Source: Trichoderma breve (Eukaryota > Ascomycota > Sordariomycetes > Hypocreales > Hypocreaceae). Taken from it: a stretch of DNA of 64,000 nucleotides. Shown here one piece after another: positions 1 to 12,076 of the stretch (the stretch's first letter is position 1; each line of letters starts with the position of its first letter). A model generated the notes under the pieces. The model searched no databases. It was not told the origin of the DNA and was given only the letters and a program-made list of their open reading frames with translations. The stretch spans positions 3,224,001 through 3,288,000 of the forward strand of contig NC_079235.1 of assembly GCF_028502605.1 (NCBI RefSeq), given 5' to 3'. Both the position numbers and the translations under genes were made by a program.

Positions 1-2566
1 ACTGCGAGTACTAATGGGAACTCAGCTTCTTGTTAGGCGTAGTCGTCTTCGAGCTTGCCCATCCGCTAGCATTCTCGTCTCGCGTCTAGAAGCAACAAGA
101 TTAGCAACGGCTGGAACCAAGGTTGTGGTTGGCGGCCACGCCACTTTCTTCAAGAGTCCCTCCCACTGGTATGCTCGTACTACCTAGTAGTAGGTAGCAT
201 GAAGCCACATGAAGCCAAAATCTTCGACAGGACGTGCATGAATTAGCGTTGATGACGGAAAAGACCCAGCACAGCATGGCGCCAAGTCGGGCAGGCCCTG
301 ATGAAAGTGCCCACTGGGTTCTGATTCTTCGAATTTGGCACAAACGGCGCTCTCTCCACCACCACGCAGACCTTGGCCGATTCGGGACACGACGACAGGG
401 GATCGCATTGAATGCTCTGGCAGGGGTCCCAGCAGCGGAGCAGAACCCGGCCAAGGCGAACGGCAGGGCCATGCGCCTTGTCTGGGATGCCCTTCCTTTC
501 CATTCTCTGCAGCCTCCGTCATGCAAGACAGGGCAATCAGGCCATCCATCTCTGCTCGTGGGACATGTGCTTCCGCCGGCAGCAGCAGTAGCATCGTGTC
601 TATGCGCTGGAGATTCCCGCCGGCAGTCTCTGCGATTTGGAGCCCGTGTGTGTCTGTGCCTTTGCCTTTGCCAGTCTGTGCTCGTACCCGTTCTTTTGCA
701 TAGCTCTTCCACTCTGACTCTATCTTGACCTCTTAATGACACCGACAGCAGCTGACTCCTCTCTCTTCGTGGGTTGTCGTGTGGAGGTGCATGTACGTTT
801 AATCTCGCTCGGACCGTGTTGGCCCGGGATCTACAGCACCCGAATCTCCCCAATACAGGTTACAGGCTTGAAAAAAAAAAGAGGGAAAAAGAAACGAGTC
901 GAAAAGAGCCCTTGCGTGTGCGGGCCAATGTTCGATTGCAAAGGCTACATGGACCTTACCTATCCCATCGGCTTTTGTTGGTGCCAAGTGAAGTGAGGAT
1001 GAGCTCACCACTGCGGGAACCAAGGCCAACAGATTAAGGTACCATTGAAGGTACCTTGTTCCTCCATGCAGGTACCTCGTCACTCGTCAAGTTTTCAGGG
1101 AACCGCTACTGCAGTAAGCTCCTCCCACCAATTACGCAGCGGGTGAACCAGCGGCCTGGGATGCGGCACTAGGACGTGCTGGTGCAAATTGGATGGGATT
1201 GCAGCAAACTTGAATTGGATCCAGCATTGAGTCTTCAGCACGGAGTACCGCAACCTGGCATGTACGAGTATTGGCAATCTGAAGTACCCACAAGTTGCCA
1301 GCTGCTCGTGGTGCTCATACCCACCTGTCTGCTGTCTGTCAGTAACCTCAATGGCTGTCCCAGGCCAGAGGTAATATTCCGTGCATGTAATGCCTGCTTA
1401 GCTTGAGCTGGAGGCCATTGTGATCACCAACAGACCCAGCCTGCTGTAACGCAGGAACAGGCTTCATCAGTCCGGGGTCGTTGCTGGCATAAACAACCTA
1501 AGAAAAAGAGAAGAAAAAAAAAAGAGGCATGACTGGCTCCAAGCTAAGAGGGGGACAAGACAAATTGCAGGCCCCCTTTTCTCGGTACCTCCAGGTACAC
1601 GGACAGGTAGCTGGGAGGTACCAGACCAGACCCTTCCGAACAGGAACAGGCCTCATCGCGTCAATCTCGCCTGCTCTACCCAAGCATGGGGTTTCTCGTC
1701 TCTTTTCCAATTTTCTCTTTCTTTTGTTTCCCTTTTTCCTTTTTCCTTGCCCCCCCTCACCACTCCTCTGGTCTTAACGAGTATTCGTACAATCGGCCTC
1801 TTGTTTCCTTTCCTTTCGTCTCATCTTGTCTCTTTTTTCTCTCGCCCGCTCGTCCAATCCTTTAGCCCGTTGGCCCTTATCCAAGCATCTCCCTGATCTG
1901 TTCTAGCTGGCCCAATTCACCCGTGCTAGCCACAGTCTAGTAGGATATCGCCTGCCTCCGTCCCGATCTGGGCACAGCGTCTTTTCACCATCATGCACAC
2001 GCTGTCCCCGCCCTCTCTCCCTCCGGCCCGCTACTGAGAAGCCATTGTCGAACCAGGAGCTAGAAGCTGCATCTGCGTTGCATTTTTTCTTTTCCGATCC
2101 TACACCAGTCCTAGTACTACGTCGAACCATTCCGGACCAGTACTTTACTTGACGGAGCGCCTTTCTTTTTTTTAATTTGTTTTCGTTACCTCATCCTGCG
2201 TCGTACCTGCACCCGATTGCTGCGTCTTCTGCGTTCTGCTTCTGCACCTGCATCTGCATACCTCCATACAATACGCCATTCTTTTCCCCCGCCAGCTTTC
2301 CGGTCCCTTTGTTGTTGTTTGTCTCTCTCTCAGAATCTCTTCTTCCATTCTCTTCTCTTCCCTTAGCAACTCCCGCCGCGGGCGCCTTTGAAACAACCCA
2401 CGCCTAAAGCCACTAGTCAAATGTCCAAGTAAACTTGCGACATTGCACACGCTCCGATTAAAATTAAGAGGCACTTGCTGAAACACGCAAAGAGAGCCAC
2501 GCTCAGCTCCAAGACATCAATTATCGATTTCTAGCTTGAGTTGGTGACCCACCACCGGCGGTCTCC
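1..2566. other. Intergenic/promoter and leader region, no supported gene
   Basis: No reading frame here looks like a protein. The longest open frames are low-complexity shadows rich in Arg, Ser and Pro. From about 1690 to 1860 and 2170 to 2370 the + strand is strongly pyrimidine-rich, as is usual for filamentous-fungal promoters and 5' leaders. The second block probably belongs to the leader of the RING-PH-VWA gene. Several GGTACC/ggtacct words occur between 1030 and 1630. Confidence 0.6.
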
Positions 2567-5500
2567 ATGTTCAGTCGACGGCACAAGAGTCAGCATCACG
2601 TCGACGGCCGCAGGAGAAAGCAAGATACAATATCAAGTGCTCTGGGCGACCTGGGCCTCATTGCCAGTCCACGGTCAGCACGGTCGGCTGGCCCTCGGTT
2701 TAGGCCTGAAAGTAGTGCAACGGATGCTCCGTTCCATCTTGAGGGTATGCATCTCACCTCCCGCGCCAACCTTATATACGCCCCCTAACTACAATGCGTC
2801 GCGACTCGTTTCCCCAACACCCCCCCTCTTCCTCATCCTCCGTTCTCCTCTTTCCTCCACCTGACAATGACTGTTTTCCACTTTCAATTCTCTTCAGCAG
2901 AGTCGCTAACTTTGACCTCCTTCAGGCCATTCCCCTAGCAACGCAGCCTCACGCAGTACCGTTACTCTCAACCGAGGGCGGTCTGCAAGCACTACCAGCA
3001 CCGCTACCGCTACATCTAGAAGAGTAGGAGGTATCGACAACAACGTCATGTCGAGCAGCGCGGATCGAGGCCGCATGCGGCGGGACAGGACATTCGTGGG
3101 CAGCGAATGTGCTGTCTGCGAGGAACCACTGGAGCACACGCTGCGAGGCGAGCGCATTCTCCAGTTCTCTTGCTCCCATGTCTCCCACGAAGCCTGCTTC
3201 TACGAGTTCATCCGCGAAATGGAGGCACAATACTGCCCAACCTGTGATGCCCCGCTACATCTTGACTCCAGCCGAGGCGGCAATGTCCTGGACATCAGTT
3301 CGTCATCTAGACGCACGGAAACGCAGAAGCATGCCGCTAATTCAGACGTAGACAAAATCAGCAACATGGTGCGTACTGCCGGCACCGAGTCAAGGGCTGG
3401 CACCGTCACCCCAGCGCCCACCTGGGAAAGCCAGGGGGCGCCCAGTGTAGAAACCCAAAGGCGTCAACAGTTGACGCATACTCCGAGTGTTGGCAGGACG
3501 AGCCAGCGCGATGGCAGGGACAACAGCTCAGATCGCTACGCTTCTACGAGACATACTCGCAATGACAGTACTGGCATGGCTTCGTCTAATGGCTATCCTG
3601 AGACTGCACAGAGCGGCTCTCAATGGCGCCACGACTACGACGTCCAGACAATGGAGACGACACCCAACAGCCCTCGCGCCGCTACGAGAAATCCCATTCC
3701 TCCCCCGATTGTGACCGTTCGCTCCGAGTTTCCTACCATCAGCAGGTCTCGCCAGCAACAGACGCTCACGTGCCTTGTCACTATCGAAGTTCCTGACAAC
3801 AAATGGAGGCCGGACCCCGAGGATATTGGATCGCCGGTACAGTCACAATTGGCTGTTAACCCGGGCGTTCCTGAGGTGGCCCCTCGCGAGATATCACCTG
3901 CTCCGACGCCGACGCCGAACCCCCCACGTTTCCACCCTTACGAGTCTCCCGAGGTTTTGGAAGAAATGACGGAGAATCTACGCAACCGCGTCGATAACTG
4001 GCATGGACTAGAGTTCAATAGATTTGGACAGCTGAGACTGTGCGGCACGTTACGAGTGGGCAAAGATAAAGTATCATGGCAAGAGCTCGAGTGTTATCTC
4101 TTCTCCGAGATGCTCATTTGTGTCAAGGAGAAAAAGCTCCCGCCCCACTGGGATGAGTCTGGCGCTCAACGAAAGCAAGCTACTCGCTGCACACTCAAGG
4201 GCTCCATCTTGATAAAGAAGCATCTCAATGACGTAACGGAAACGGGAGCTATCGATGAGAACGTCCTTACTCTAAATCTCTCCGTGCTTGAACTGCCACA
4301 ATTTCATCTCAGGTTTGACAACCGCAATCAGCTCAAGCTATGGAATCAAGCTCTATTGGATTTGAACGCTGTCGATTTTGCTCCTTCTATTCGAAGTCCC
4401 GATCTGGACCGCGGAGAGTTCTCTGAGAACGATGAGGACGGAGAGTGGGCACGGGCTGGCCAGCAACGTGTATCCTCCATTGCTTCTTCCTGGGGCCACA
4501 AGTCCGGCACGACTGCACCGACCGAGTACACCAATGTGCCAAGCAAGACCATTCGCCTCCCCAACGCTGTTCACGTCCCGATCGACGTCGTTGTCGTTGT
4601 TCCCATCTCTTCGTCAATGCAGGGTGTTAAGATCAACCTCGTCCGTGACGCACTCAAATTCATGGTCAGCACGCTTGGTGAGAGGGACCGCATGGGCCTC
4701 GTCACATTTGGTTCCGGTGGTGGCGGTGTGCCAATTGTTGGCATGACCACCAAGGCTTGGCCTGGTTGGTCCAATGTCCTGGGCTCAATCAAACCCGTTG
4801 GTCAGAAGAGCCATCGCGCCGACGTGGTCGAAGGTGCCAACGTTGCTATGGACCTGCTGATGCAGAGAAAACACAACAACCCCATTGCCACCATTCTGCT
4901 TATCAGCGATGTGTCGACATCCGACGCCGATTCTGTGGACTTTGTCGTCTCTAGGGCAGAAGCAGCAAAGTAAGTTGAAATATTCATCATAAACTCGCCT
5001 GTTTTATGGAGCTAACAAAGACGCCGCCGTATAGGATCACTATTCACTCCTTTGGGCTGGGAATGACCCATAAGCCTGACACAATGATTGAACTCTCGAC
5101 GAGGACAAAGGCATCATATACATATGTTAAGGACTGGATGATGCTGCGGGAATGTCTAGCTGGGTGCTTGGGCAGCATGCAGACACTGTCTCATCAGAAC
5201 GTCAAGCTCAAGCTCAAGCTCCCAGAAGGATCACCTGCCAAGTTCCACAAAATCAGCGGCGCTTTGCAAATCACCAAGCGGGCAACGGGACGAGACGCCG
5301 AAGCGTCGCTCGGCGACCTCCGATTTGGAGATAAGCGTGATGTGCTGGTTCAGCTTGTCATCCTCCCCGACACCTCTTCTCAGGAGACGCTTGCTCCGGA
5401 CCCATGGGACAACATTGTCTCAGGCCTGGAGGCTCTTGGTGGGTCGACAGATACCGATACAGAGAGGACCCTTTCGGTGGAGGAAGTGCCACTTATCCAG

Positions 5501-6262
5501 GCTGATCTCATCTGGGGCGACATCTTGAGAGATGGCACCACGGCTCAGATGCCACGACCATCTCTTCTGGCCATTACCATGCTGCCGGCAAATCTTGGTC
5601 AGAAGAACAAGTGGCAGAACACGCCGCCTATCCCCCCACACCCCAGCGTTGTGCAGAGGCGAATGGAGCTGCTCACCTCAGACATGCTCACGCGTGCCCT
5701 GACTCTTGTGAGCCGTGGCCAGCACGACCGCGCTCATACACTGTTGAACGAAACCCGCTCCATCCTCAAGGGCCTCGGCAAAGGTGGCTTGCCACCTGTG
5801 CCTCCCAGCAAATCGCTACCTTCGACACCGCACCCAGGCAACGATGGGTCTCCGGCATCCGGAACTCCAGATCGGAAGCGTAGCCCGTCGCCTACGTCGG
5901 CAACATCTTCCTCTGGCAATGGCCCGCCTGCGCTTGGCCCTCCTCCTCCGCTAGGCCGGTCACGCTCCACCGACGGACTGACACTGGGCGTCGGTATCGA
6001 CGCCACAACAGTTGCTGCTCTCGATGCTGAACTCGAGAGCAGTCTAGAATGGATCCAACACCCTGCCGTGTTCGGCCGCGACAGTCGTAAGGCGGTTCTC
6101 CAAGCAATCGGAGTTATAAGCTCGCAACGTGCCTTTACGTCGCGGAGCCCCATTGAGAGTCTGTGGTCGAGCCGGATCGGTGGCATCAAGCGCCTTGCAG
6201 AACGCAGCCGAGAGTGGCGAGAAGAAGGCGGCGGTGAGGGCGGAATCACTGAAGAGGCGTGA
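2567..6262 (+). CDS. RING finger / PH-like / VWA domain protein
   Basis: Exons are 2567-2744, 2926-4969 and 5035-6262 (1149 aa). Intron 1 uses GTATGC...CAG in phase 1 and the second uses GTAAGT...TAG, with a GCTAAC branch-like site. A simpler start at 3048 is possible, but the frame stays open back to the 2926 acceptor and joins the short basic exon cleanly. The order is a basic Ser-rich N-terminus, a C3HC4-type RING (about 120-170, CAVC...C-H-H-C...CPTC), a Ser/Thr/Pro-rich linker, a PH-like segment (about 420-535), a von Willebrand A domain (about 605-800), then a Pro/Ser-rich tail. The RING suggests ubiquitin-ligase or scaffold activity, and the PH plus VWA suggest membrane or protein docking. 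This architecture is known from filamentous fungi, but I assign no pathway. The first VWA metal-site motif lacks its usual Asp (P-I-S-S-S). Confidence 0.85.
4970..5034 (+). other. Intron of the RING-PH-VWA gene
   Basis: This 65-nt intron has a GTAAGT donor, a gctaac branch-like site about 20 nt before the end and a TAG acceptor. Removing it joins the two halves of the VWA domain (AEAA-K-ITIHSFG) in frame. Confidence 0.9.
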
Positions 6263-6365
6263 TTCAATTGCCTCTTGGTCATGAGCGAATGACACCCTCG
6301 TACGTTCCGTTTATAGCATGGCCATGGCGTTTGGGACGGCTTTCTGCTTTTGTTTATTTGTTTTG

Positions 6366-6401
<36 letters not shown>

Positions 6402-7293
6402 GCAAATTTTTCAACGATCTCATGGTTTTTTTTCCTTGGAAGATTTATTCGGATTCCCTTGGAACGTCTCGACGTATTCACGATATTTCCTTGCACAAGA
6501 TATCTTATTTACCGACTTGCTGGTGATACCATCAAGCTTTAGAAATCTATGACACTGCAACCTTTTTCCCTCTCAAAAGTATACCCCCTCAAGGCACACA
6601 CAACACACACATACACGCACACAGTCTCTCTACCTTTGCCTGGTAGTGAGAAACGTCCCTCTCGTGTTTGTTTTCTTAGCTTGTTTCTGGTCTTTTTTTC
6701 GGTCTCGTTTTCTACCCATCTTAATTTTGCGATGCAAGATGGTAGCCGTATATACAAGTTTCCAATCTCTACGACATCTTTGGAAGCGAAAAAGCAATTA
6801 TCGTATTGCTTGTTACTGTCATTTGATTACACCTCTGTTAGACCGTAGTGTTTCCTTGTGTCTTCTTTTTTTCTTTTTTTTTCTCTTTCTCTTCTATTCG
6901 GAATGGGTTGGATTGGAATAATGGAAGAAAATCTCGGATTTTCTTTGGGAATATTTGGCTGAGAGCGGATTGTGCATTAAACAAAGACGCTTATGTGTAA
7001 CATACATATTTCGATTTGCATGGTATTACGAGGAAACACTGGAATGGTTGGAGGCCCGATTCTATTCAAATGCTAGATAGTTGTGTGCTTTTATGCTGAA
7101 TACATGTCTGACAAGCCCCTTTTCGTTTGGCGCCCTTCTCGAGTGCTCGCTTCAACACATATCAAATGGACAATGCTGATGACAGCTCAACTTCTAGCTA
7201 AGGACAAACCGAGAATTGGAGAATTGCCAGACAAAGAAAGATATGAACATTCTATCCCTATTCCTGACCCTTTTCGATGTCTATTTGAAGCCA
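6263..7293. other. Intergenic region between convergent genes, with homopolymer T tract
   Basis: These are the 3' flanks of the RING-PH-VWA gene and the FMN reductase gene. It holds an uninterrupted run of 34 T and a CA-rich stretch near 6595-6622. No gene is supported. Confidence 0.6.
6367..6400. repeat. T34 homopolymer tract
   Basis: There are 34 consecutive T about 105 nt after the RING-PH-VWA stop codon, probably inside its 3' UTR. The length is prone to slippage and may vary between isolates or be an assembly approximation. Confidence 0.95.
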
Positions 7294-7917
7294 CTAGTTC
7301 TTCTTCTTCTCAACCGGGTTCGCAAGGGCATCGAGAATCTCCTTGAAGGACTGGATAATCTCCTCGGTGTGCTTCTCTTCCCACTCCTTTCTCGTGGCCT
7401 CGCCCAGATTCCCCTCACCAATAGCGAGGAAAGCGTCGGGCCCAACGCCGCCAGAGAAGGCAAGCTGGGGCCTAGTAGCAGAGACCCTGAGGCCAACACC
7501 CTCGAGCGAGCCCTTGACCTGCTCAGACGCGATCTTTGCACCAGAAATGCCGTAACTAACGATGGCGGCGGGCTTGCCGTCCCACTCATTCTTGAGGTAG
7601 TCGATTGCGTTCTTGGTGCTCCCCGCGACGCCGTAGTTGTACTCTGGCACGATGAGGACGTAGGCGTCGTGGGAGGCGATTTCGGCGGACCAGCGCTTGG
7701 AGTGCTCGTGGATGAACTGGCCACGGGCGGGGACGTTTGCGGGGATGACGGGCTCGTCGTAGACGGGGAGCTTGAAGGTGTCGACGTCGACGATGGAGAG
7801 GGTCGCCGAGGAGGATGAGGCGAGGGGGGTGAGGACTTTGTGGACGAATGAGGCGACGTTGGGGCCGAGACGGGGGGTTCGGGTGCTGGTGATGATGATG
7901 GCGATTTTGGAGGCCAT
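7294..7917 (-). CDS. NADPH-dependent FMN reductase family flavoprotein
   Basis: This single-exon gene encodes 207 aa, the usual size for the small flavodoxin-like NAD(P)H:FMN/quinone reductases (LOT6/ArsH-like superfamily). The phosphate-binding loop is near residues 9-18 (TSTRTPRLGP). The family signature V-P-E-Y-N-Y-G at 90-96 and the S-Y-G-x-S-G loop at 121-126 contact FMN. The expected reaction is NAD(P)H-driven two-electron reduction of quinones or flavins, in the cytosol. The C-terminus is Lys-rich (EKKKN). The start codon is followed by a typical first beta strand (KIAIIIT). The opposite strand carries a long GC-driven open frame that is a shadow. Family assignment is strong; the physiological substrate is unknown. 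Confidence 0.9.
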   Translation of the reverse strand: MASKIAIIITSTRTPRLGPNVASFVHKVLTPLASSSSATLSIVDVDTFKLPVYDEPVIPANVPARGQFIHEHSKRWSAEIASHDAYVLIVPEYNYGVAGSTKNAIDYLKNEWDGKPAAIVSYGISGAKIASEQVKGSLEGVGLRVSATRPQLAFSGGVGPDAFLAIGEGNLGEATRKEWEEKHTEEIIQSFKEILDALANPVEKKKN

Positions 7918-9043
7918 TTTGAAAGATATGTGTGTGTTTGTGAGGGAGTTTGTTTGTTTGTGTATGAGAGAGTGAGTTGAGGTGAGTTGGATTGTGTTGA
8001 AGAAGATGAGGTTGTGGTGTATATATACTGCCCGTTATATAAAACAGATGGCGATATGATTATAGAAGAGACGCCACGGAGAGTCCTTAGAAGTCCGAGG
8101 AATAACTATGATTAGAGAATGATAAGAGAATGATACGAAAACACGACATTCACGATCCAAGCTTTCACCTCGGTTGAGATCCCCACGGCGAACATGAACA
8201 CTCATATTTCCGAGTCAAATCCACGATCAACTCCGTGAACGACGAAGCCAGTTTGATTGACTCAGGCAACGGGTCTCTCTTTACTCTCCTAGATTGTGGA
8301 TCACGGCGTTTCGCTCGAAGAATCTAAACAACTACCATTCAATACGCATAGAGTCATACTAAATCCCATTGTAGTAGAGTTACTCTGCATAGTATACGGC
8401 TGAAGCTCCAAAGAAGGATCCCGGCGTCGAGTCTCTTGATTCGCTCAGCCCTACGAAGAGAAATCCACAACCATCAACATTCTAAACAAGCGCGCGGGAT
8501 GGGAATATGAAAACATAGAATGAAGTAAATTTTGCGATTACTCCGTAGAGAAGGAAAAGTAAAATCCATCGTTCTCCCTTTCGAGATTGTCCCTCCGGCG
8601 TTGTCGTGTCTGATTGGCTGTGTATACTATGCTGTAATTCCGACCATCCATGGGGCCGTTGTATATCCGCGTATGGTTCGGCATTACCAGGATACAATGG
8701 AATTAGCACTCCGTTACGCCGTTGATGGTAGCTGGGCGGACTTGCGATCAGGTACCTGGCGCTTTCATTTTGTTAGTCTCGTTATAACCGAGAAGACCCT
8801 CGGAGTTGAAACTTGTACACTCTGACGCCTTTTCATGAACAGGACCGCCGCGATTACAGAACTAGAATGGCCGGTCTAGAGCTCTCTTTGTTAAGCAAAG
8901 TGCACAGAGTTCAGATTAGATTCTATCATTTTTTTCTTGTCCTCATATTACATAGCCTGCCTCAATATGGTCCCGGATATCTATGCTTTTACATGCCCTC
9001 TTCAACCTCCCCTCCACCGTTTCCTTACGCAGTCTCGATGCAT
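7918..9043. other. Promoter side of the FMN reductase gene and intergenic DNA
   Basis: The first 60 nt upstream of the reductase start are CA-rich on its coding strand. A TATA-like run follows. From 8050 to 9043 I see no supported gene; the small open frames lack family resemblance and codon bias. Confidence 0.5.
8020..8027 (-). promoter_or_regulatory. TATA-like element of the FMN reductase gene
   Basis: The word TATATATA lies about 103-110 nt upstream of the reductase start codon, next to a second AT-rich word (ttatataaaa, about 8034-8043). The spacing fits a core promoter of an inducible fungal gene. This is inference from position only. Confidence 0.35.
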
Positions 9044-10880
9044 TTAGTCCTCATCCCAGTTCTGTTGAAAACGAGTTAGCAAACAGTCGTATAATGTTCA
9101 TAGGATAAAGGTCAAAAACTTACAGGGTTGGGGCCAGGAGGCTTCGGCCCACCAGCCTGTCTCGCCACAATGATTTGGTCGACTGACAGGACCGTGCGGG
9201 CTGCCTCTGTGGCCAGCTTGATGGCCCAGCTCTTGGACGCCAGAAGGTCGACAATGCCCTCCTTGGTTGCGTTCAAAACACCATTGCCCTCCTCGTTCTC
9301 GACGTCGACACCGGCATCGCCGCTCTCGCTCTTGTGGTGGGCGGCATATAGTGTGCTGAGAACCTCGGTAGCATCCAGACCGCAGCTCTCGGCCAGGGTG
9401 CGGGGAATGACCTCAAAGGCCTCGCCGTACTTCTTGATGGCATACTGGCTCAGGCCAGGCGTCTTCTCGCCCTGAGCCTGAATCTTTGCGCTCAGTGAAA
9501 TTTCGGTAGCACCGGCTCCGGGAACCAGTCTGTTGTCCTTGGTGATGGCCTTGACAACGTTGACACCGTCGTCGACAGCTCGCTCAATGTCGTCAAGGTG
9601 GTTCTGGGTGGCGCCACGGAGGACCAGTGTAGCAGTGCGTGTGACTTCGTCTTCTTGTCTGAAGACGGTAACGCGATCACCACCAATCTCAATGGTCTCG
9701 ACAACATCAATGCTGCCCATCTCATCGGGCATGGGGGCACCCAGACGAGCCAATGGCGTAGCACCAACGACACGGCAGATTCGTCGCAGCTCAAACTTGC
9801 TGAGGATTCGGATGTAGAGAATGCCAAAACGGTTGAGGTAATGTGTGGCCAGGTCGCCCACTCGGTCACCACACACGACTACGCGCAGGCCTGAGTCGTA
9901 GAGCTCCTTGATTGCCTTTTCTAGCTGTGCCTCCTCGCCCTTGGTGAAGTCCATCATCTCCTTTGCGTTGTGTAACAGCACGGTGCCCTTGGTCTCTGTC
10001 TGGCTTGTGTCGATGGGGCATGTAAAGACACCGACCTTGGCGCGGCTAGCCTTCTTGATCGAACCATCGGGCTCCTTGGGGAAGACCATGCCCTTGACGA
10101 CCCTGCTCTGGTCCAAGCTACCACCCATGATTTTAACGACTCGGATGTTGTCGACGTTGAAGTTGGCGGGGTTCTTGGGCAGAACGGCCAAGACAGCCTC
10201 GGCCACCAGGCTTGACAGGAACTCCTCGTTTCCATTCTGCTTGCTGGCGATGACGGTTCGCAGGGCCTTGCTCAGCTCGGCTTGGTCCTGAATGTTCTCC
10301 ACCTTGTCCACAGAGAGCTCCTCCAGGGTCTCCAGGGCAATCTTCTGTGCCTTTTCGTAGCCGATGACAATGTCGGACGTCTTGAGGCCCATGCGCAGCA
10401 GGTCCTCGGCCTTTCGCAGCAGCTCTCCAGCCAGGATAATCACCAGGTTTGTGGCGTCACCCATCTCAGCCTCCTGTTGCTGGGAGGCCATGACAAGCAG
10501 CTTGGCGGCGGGATGGACAACATCGAGCTCGCGGAGGATCGTGGCGGCGTCGGAGGTGAGGATCATCTTCTGCAGGTGGTTGATGACGACCTTGTTGCGG
10601 CCGTAGGGGCCCAGCGACGTCTGGACGGTGGAGGTGATGGTGCGGCAGGCATCGATATTCCGCAGCACAGCTCCATCTTCTGAGTCGTAGCTACCAAGGG
10701 GTGAATTGTCTTGTCAGCCATCAATCTGATCTCAACTGGTCTGACGTGCTCTGGCTCGTGGCTCGTGGCTCGTGTCGTCGATGGGTTTTGATGGAATAGC
10801 ATGGCGGGGTTGGCAACTTACTTGTTGTAGCCCTTCTTGAAGAGGCCCGAGTTGGGCGCGTTGGGGATGTTGAGCGACAT
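9044..10880 (-). CDS. CCT8: T-complex protein 1 subunit theta (CCT8)
   Basis: Exons in coding order are 10880-10822, 10690-9124 and 9061-9044 (547 aa). The protein is one of the eight paralogous subunits of the cytosolic TRiC/CCT chaperonin that folds actin, tubulin and WD-repeat proteins with ATP. The N-terminus MSLNIPNAPNSGLFKKGYN and the C-terminus NWDED match the theta subunit, which requires both small terminal exons. Group II chaperonin features are visible: a TSLGPYGRNK loop, the nucleotide loop GDATN around residue 98 (GDGTN is usual), VKIMGGSLDQSRVVKGMVF, and PGAGATE near the end. The last intron (GTAAGT...GCTAAC...CAG) leaves an 18-nt terminal coding exon. It is divergent from the HMG-box gene across about 1.5 kb. 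Confidence 0.97.
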
Positions 10881-12076
10881 GACGGGAAGGATGAGAATCG
10901 AATCAAACCAAACGAAGAAGGAAAAAGGAAGATTTGCTTGTTGACCCGCCCAGACACTCGAGTTTGGGGAGTTGGCGATGGTCCCTTTGGAGCTCCTTGG
11001 GAAAATCTTGGGGGTGGTTGCTGGCAGCCTGGGGGGGCACTTTTGTGGTGCTTAGCCAATCATGGCTGCTTAGGAAAGGGTGTTATTCCGCTTTCCCAGC
11101 AGCTGCCCCTCCATGCGATTCTATGGAGACCAAGTGCGAGGAAAGGCTAAGGGAGAGAAAAATAGGGGGTTACAGTAATAGAGCTGGAGTTGGGCTTTGG
11201 AATGGAGCCAATGAGAATTGGGAATAGAGTAGATGGGTATCATCTGTCAATGCAGATGCAGTTGAATTTTTTGGGCCAACAAGTAAAATAGATAGAAGAT
11301 GATTCGTCTTTGGAGGAGGCATACGACAGCTACATGTGATCTAGCACCACGGATCTAAGGTACACGCAGTTTGACGGGTATTGATAATCAAGACTACCTG
11401 CATATTCCTCGCCATCAGCATGTCTTGAACGATTCATGAAAACCGCTGTTGATATTAAGCAGTAGTAGCCATAATAAACACGAGTCTATTCTCGGTTCTA
11501 CCTTTGAATTGCCAATTGCTAAATCCAGCATTGCCTATCCTGGCCACCAACCATATGCACAGGTACAAAGCAGGTACATACTCTCCAGCTCTTATTAGTG
11601 GCCACACCCGCTGAAATTCGCAGCCTCGCAGCACTGCCCAAAACCGGCCCCTTCTCTCCAAGATCTCATCATCTTACACCTCTTCTTTCCTTGCATCTTC
11701 CCCATAGACCAATTAGATGAAAATATAGTCTGCTGCAGTTCATCACGGCTAGTCGCGTTGTCATTACTCGTCTTTTTTGCTTTTTATTCGCTCTACACCC
11801 TCTCTTTTTGCTCCCTTTTTTTTTATTCTTCTCTCTCTTCTCCCTCTCACTTACAACGTTCCAATTGCTCCTCCCGTATCGCTATCGCACGCGTTAACCC
11901 GCGCCTTGTGGAGCGTCTTCCAAAGGTCTCGTTTCTAAGTTGCTTTGCACGCTCGTACTGCCTACATTCCGTAGGTGTTTGTCTTGACCAAGCCAGAGGT
12001 ACATGTACATTGGCGCGCCCATTTGCCTGCCATTGACTCGGCGCATCTCTTCAAATACGTACCGCAACCCATCATC
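10881..12076. other. Divergent intergenic region between CCT8 and the HMG-box gene
   Basis: No gene is supported. The stretch 11760-11870 is very pyrimidine-rich on the + strand and probably marks the promoter or leader of the downstream HMG-box gene. GGTAC(C/A) words occur near 11560-11580. Confidence 0.5.

Noticed and set aside
101..853. 250-codon open frame on the minus strand
   Set aside because: The translation is Arg/Ser/Pro/His-rich with no domain, and overlapping frames of similar quality exist on both strands; it looks like non-coding GC-rich DNA.
3048..4969. ATG at 3048 as start of the RING-PH-VWA gene
   Set aside because: The frame stays open upstream to a good acceptor at 2925 that joins in phase to a short exon starting at 2567, so the longer model is preferred; the short form remains possible.
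5734..6423. 229-codon minus-strand frame with a poly-Lys start
   Set aside because: It is antisense to the last exon of the RING-PH-VWA gene and its Lys run is the T34 tract read backwards.
7216..7818. 200-codon + strand frame over the FMN reductase
   Set aside because: It is a shadow of the well-supported reductase on the opposite strand.
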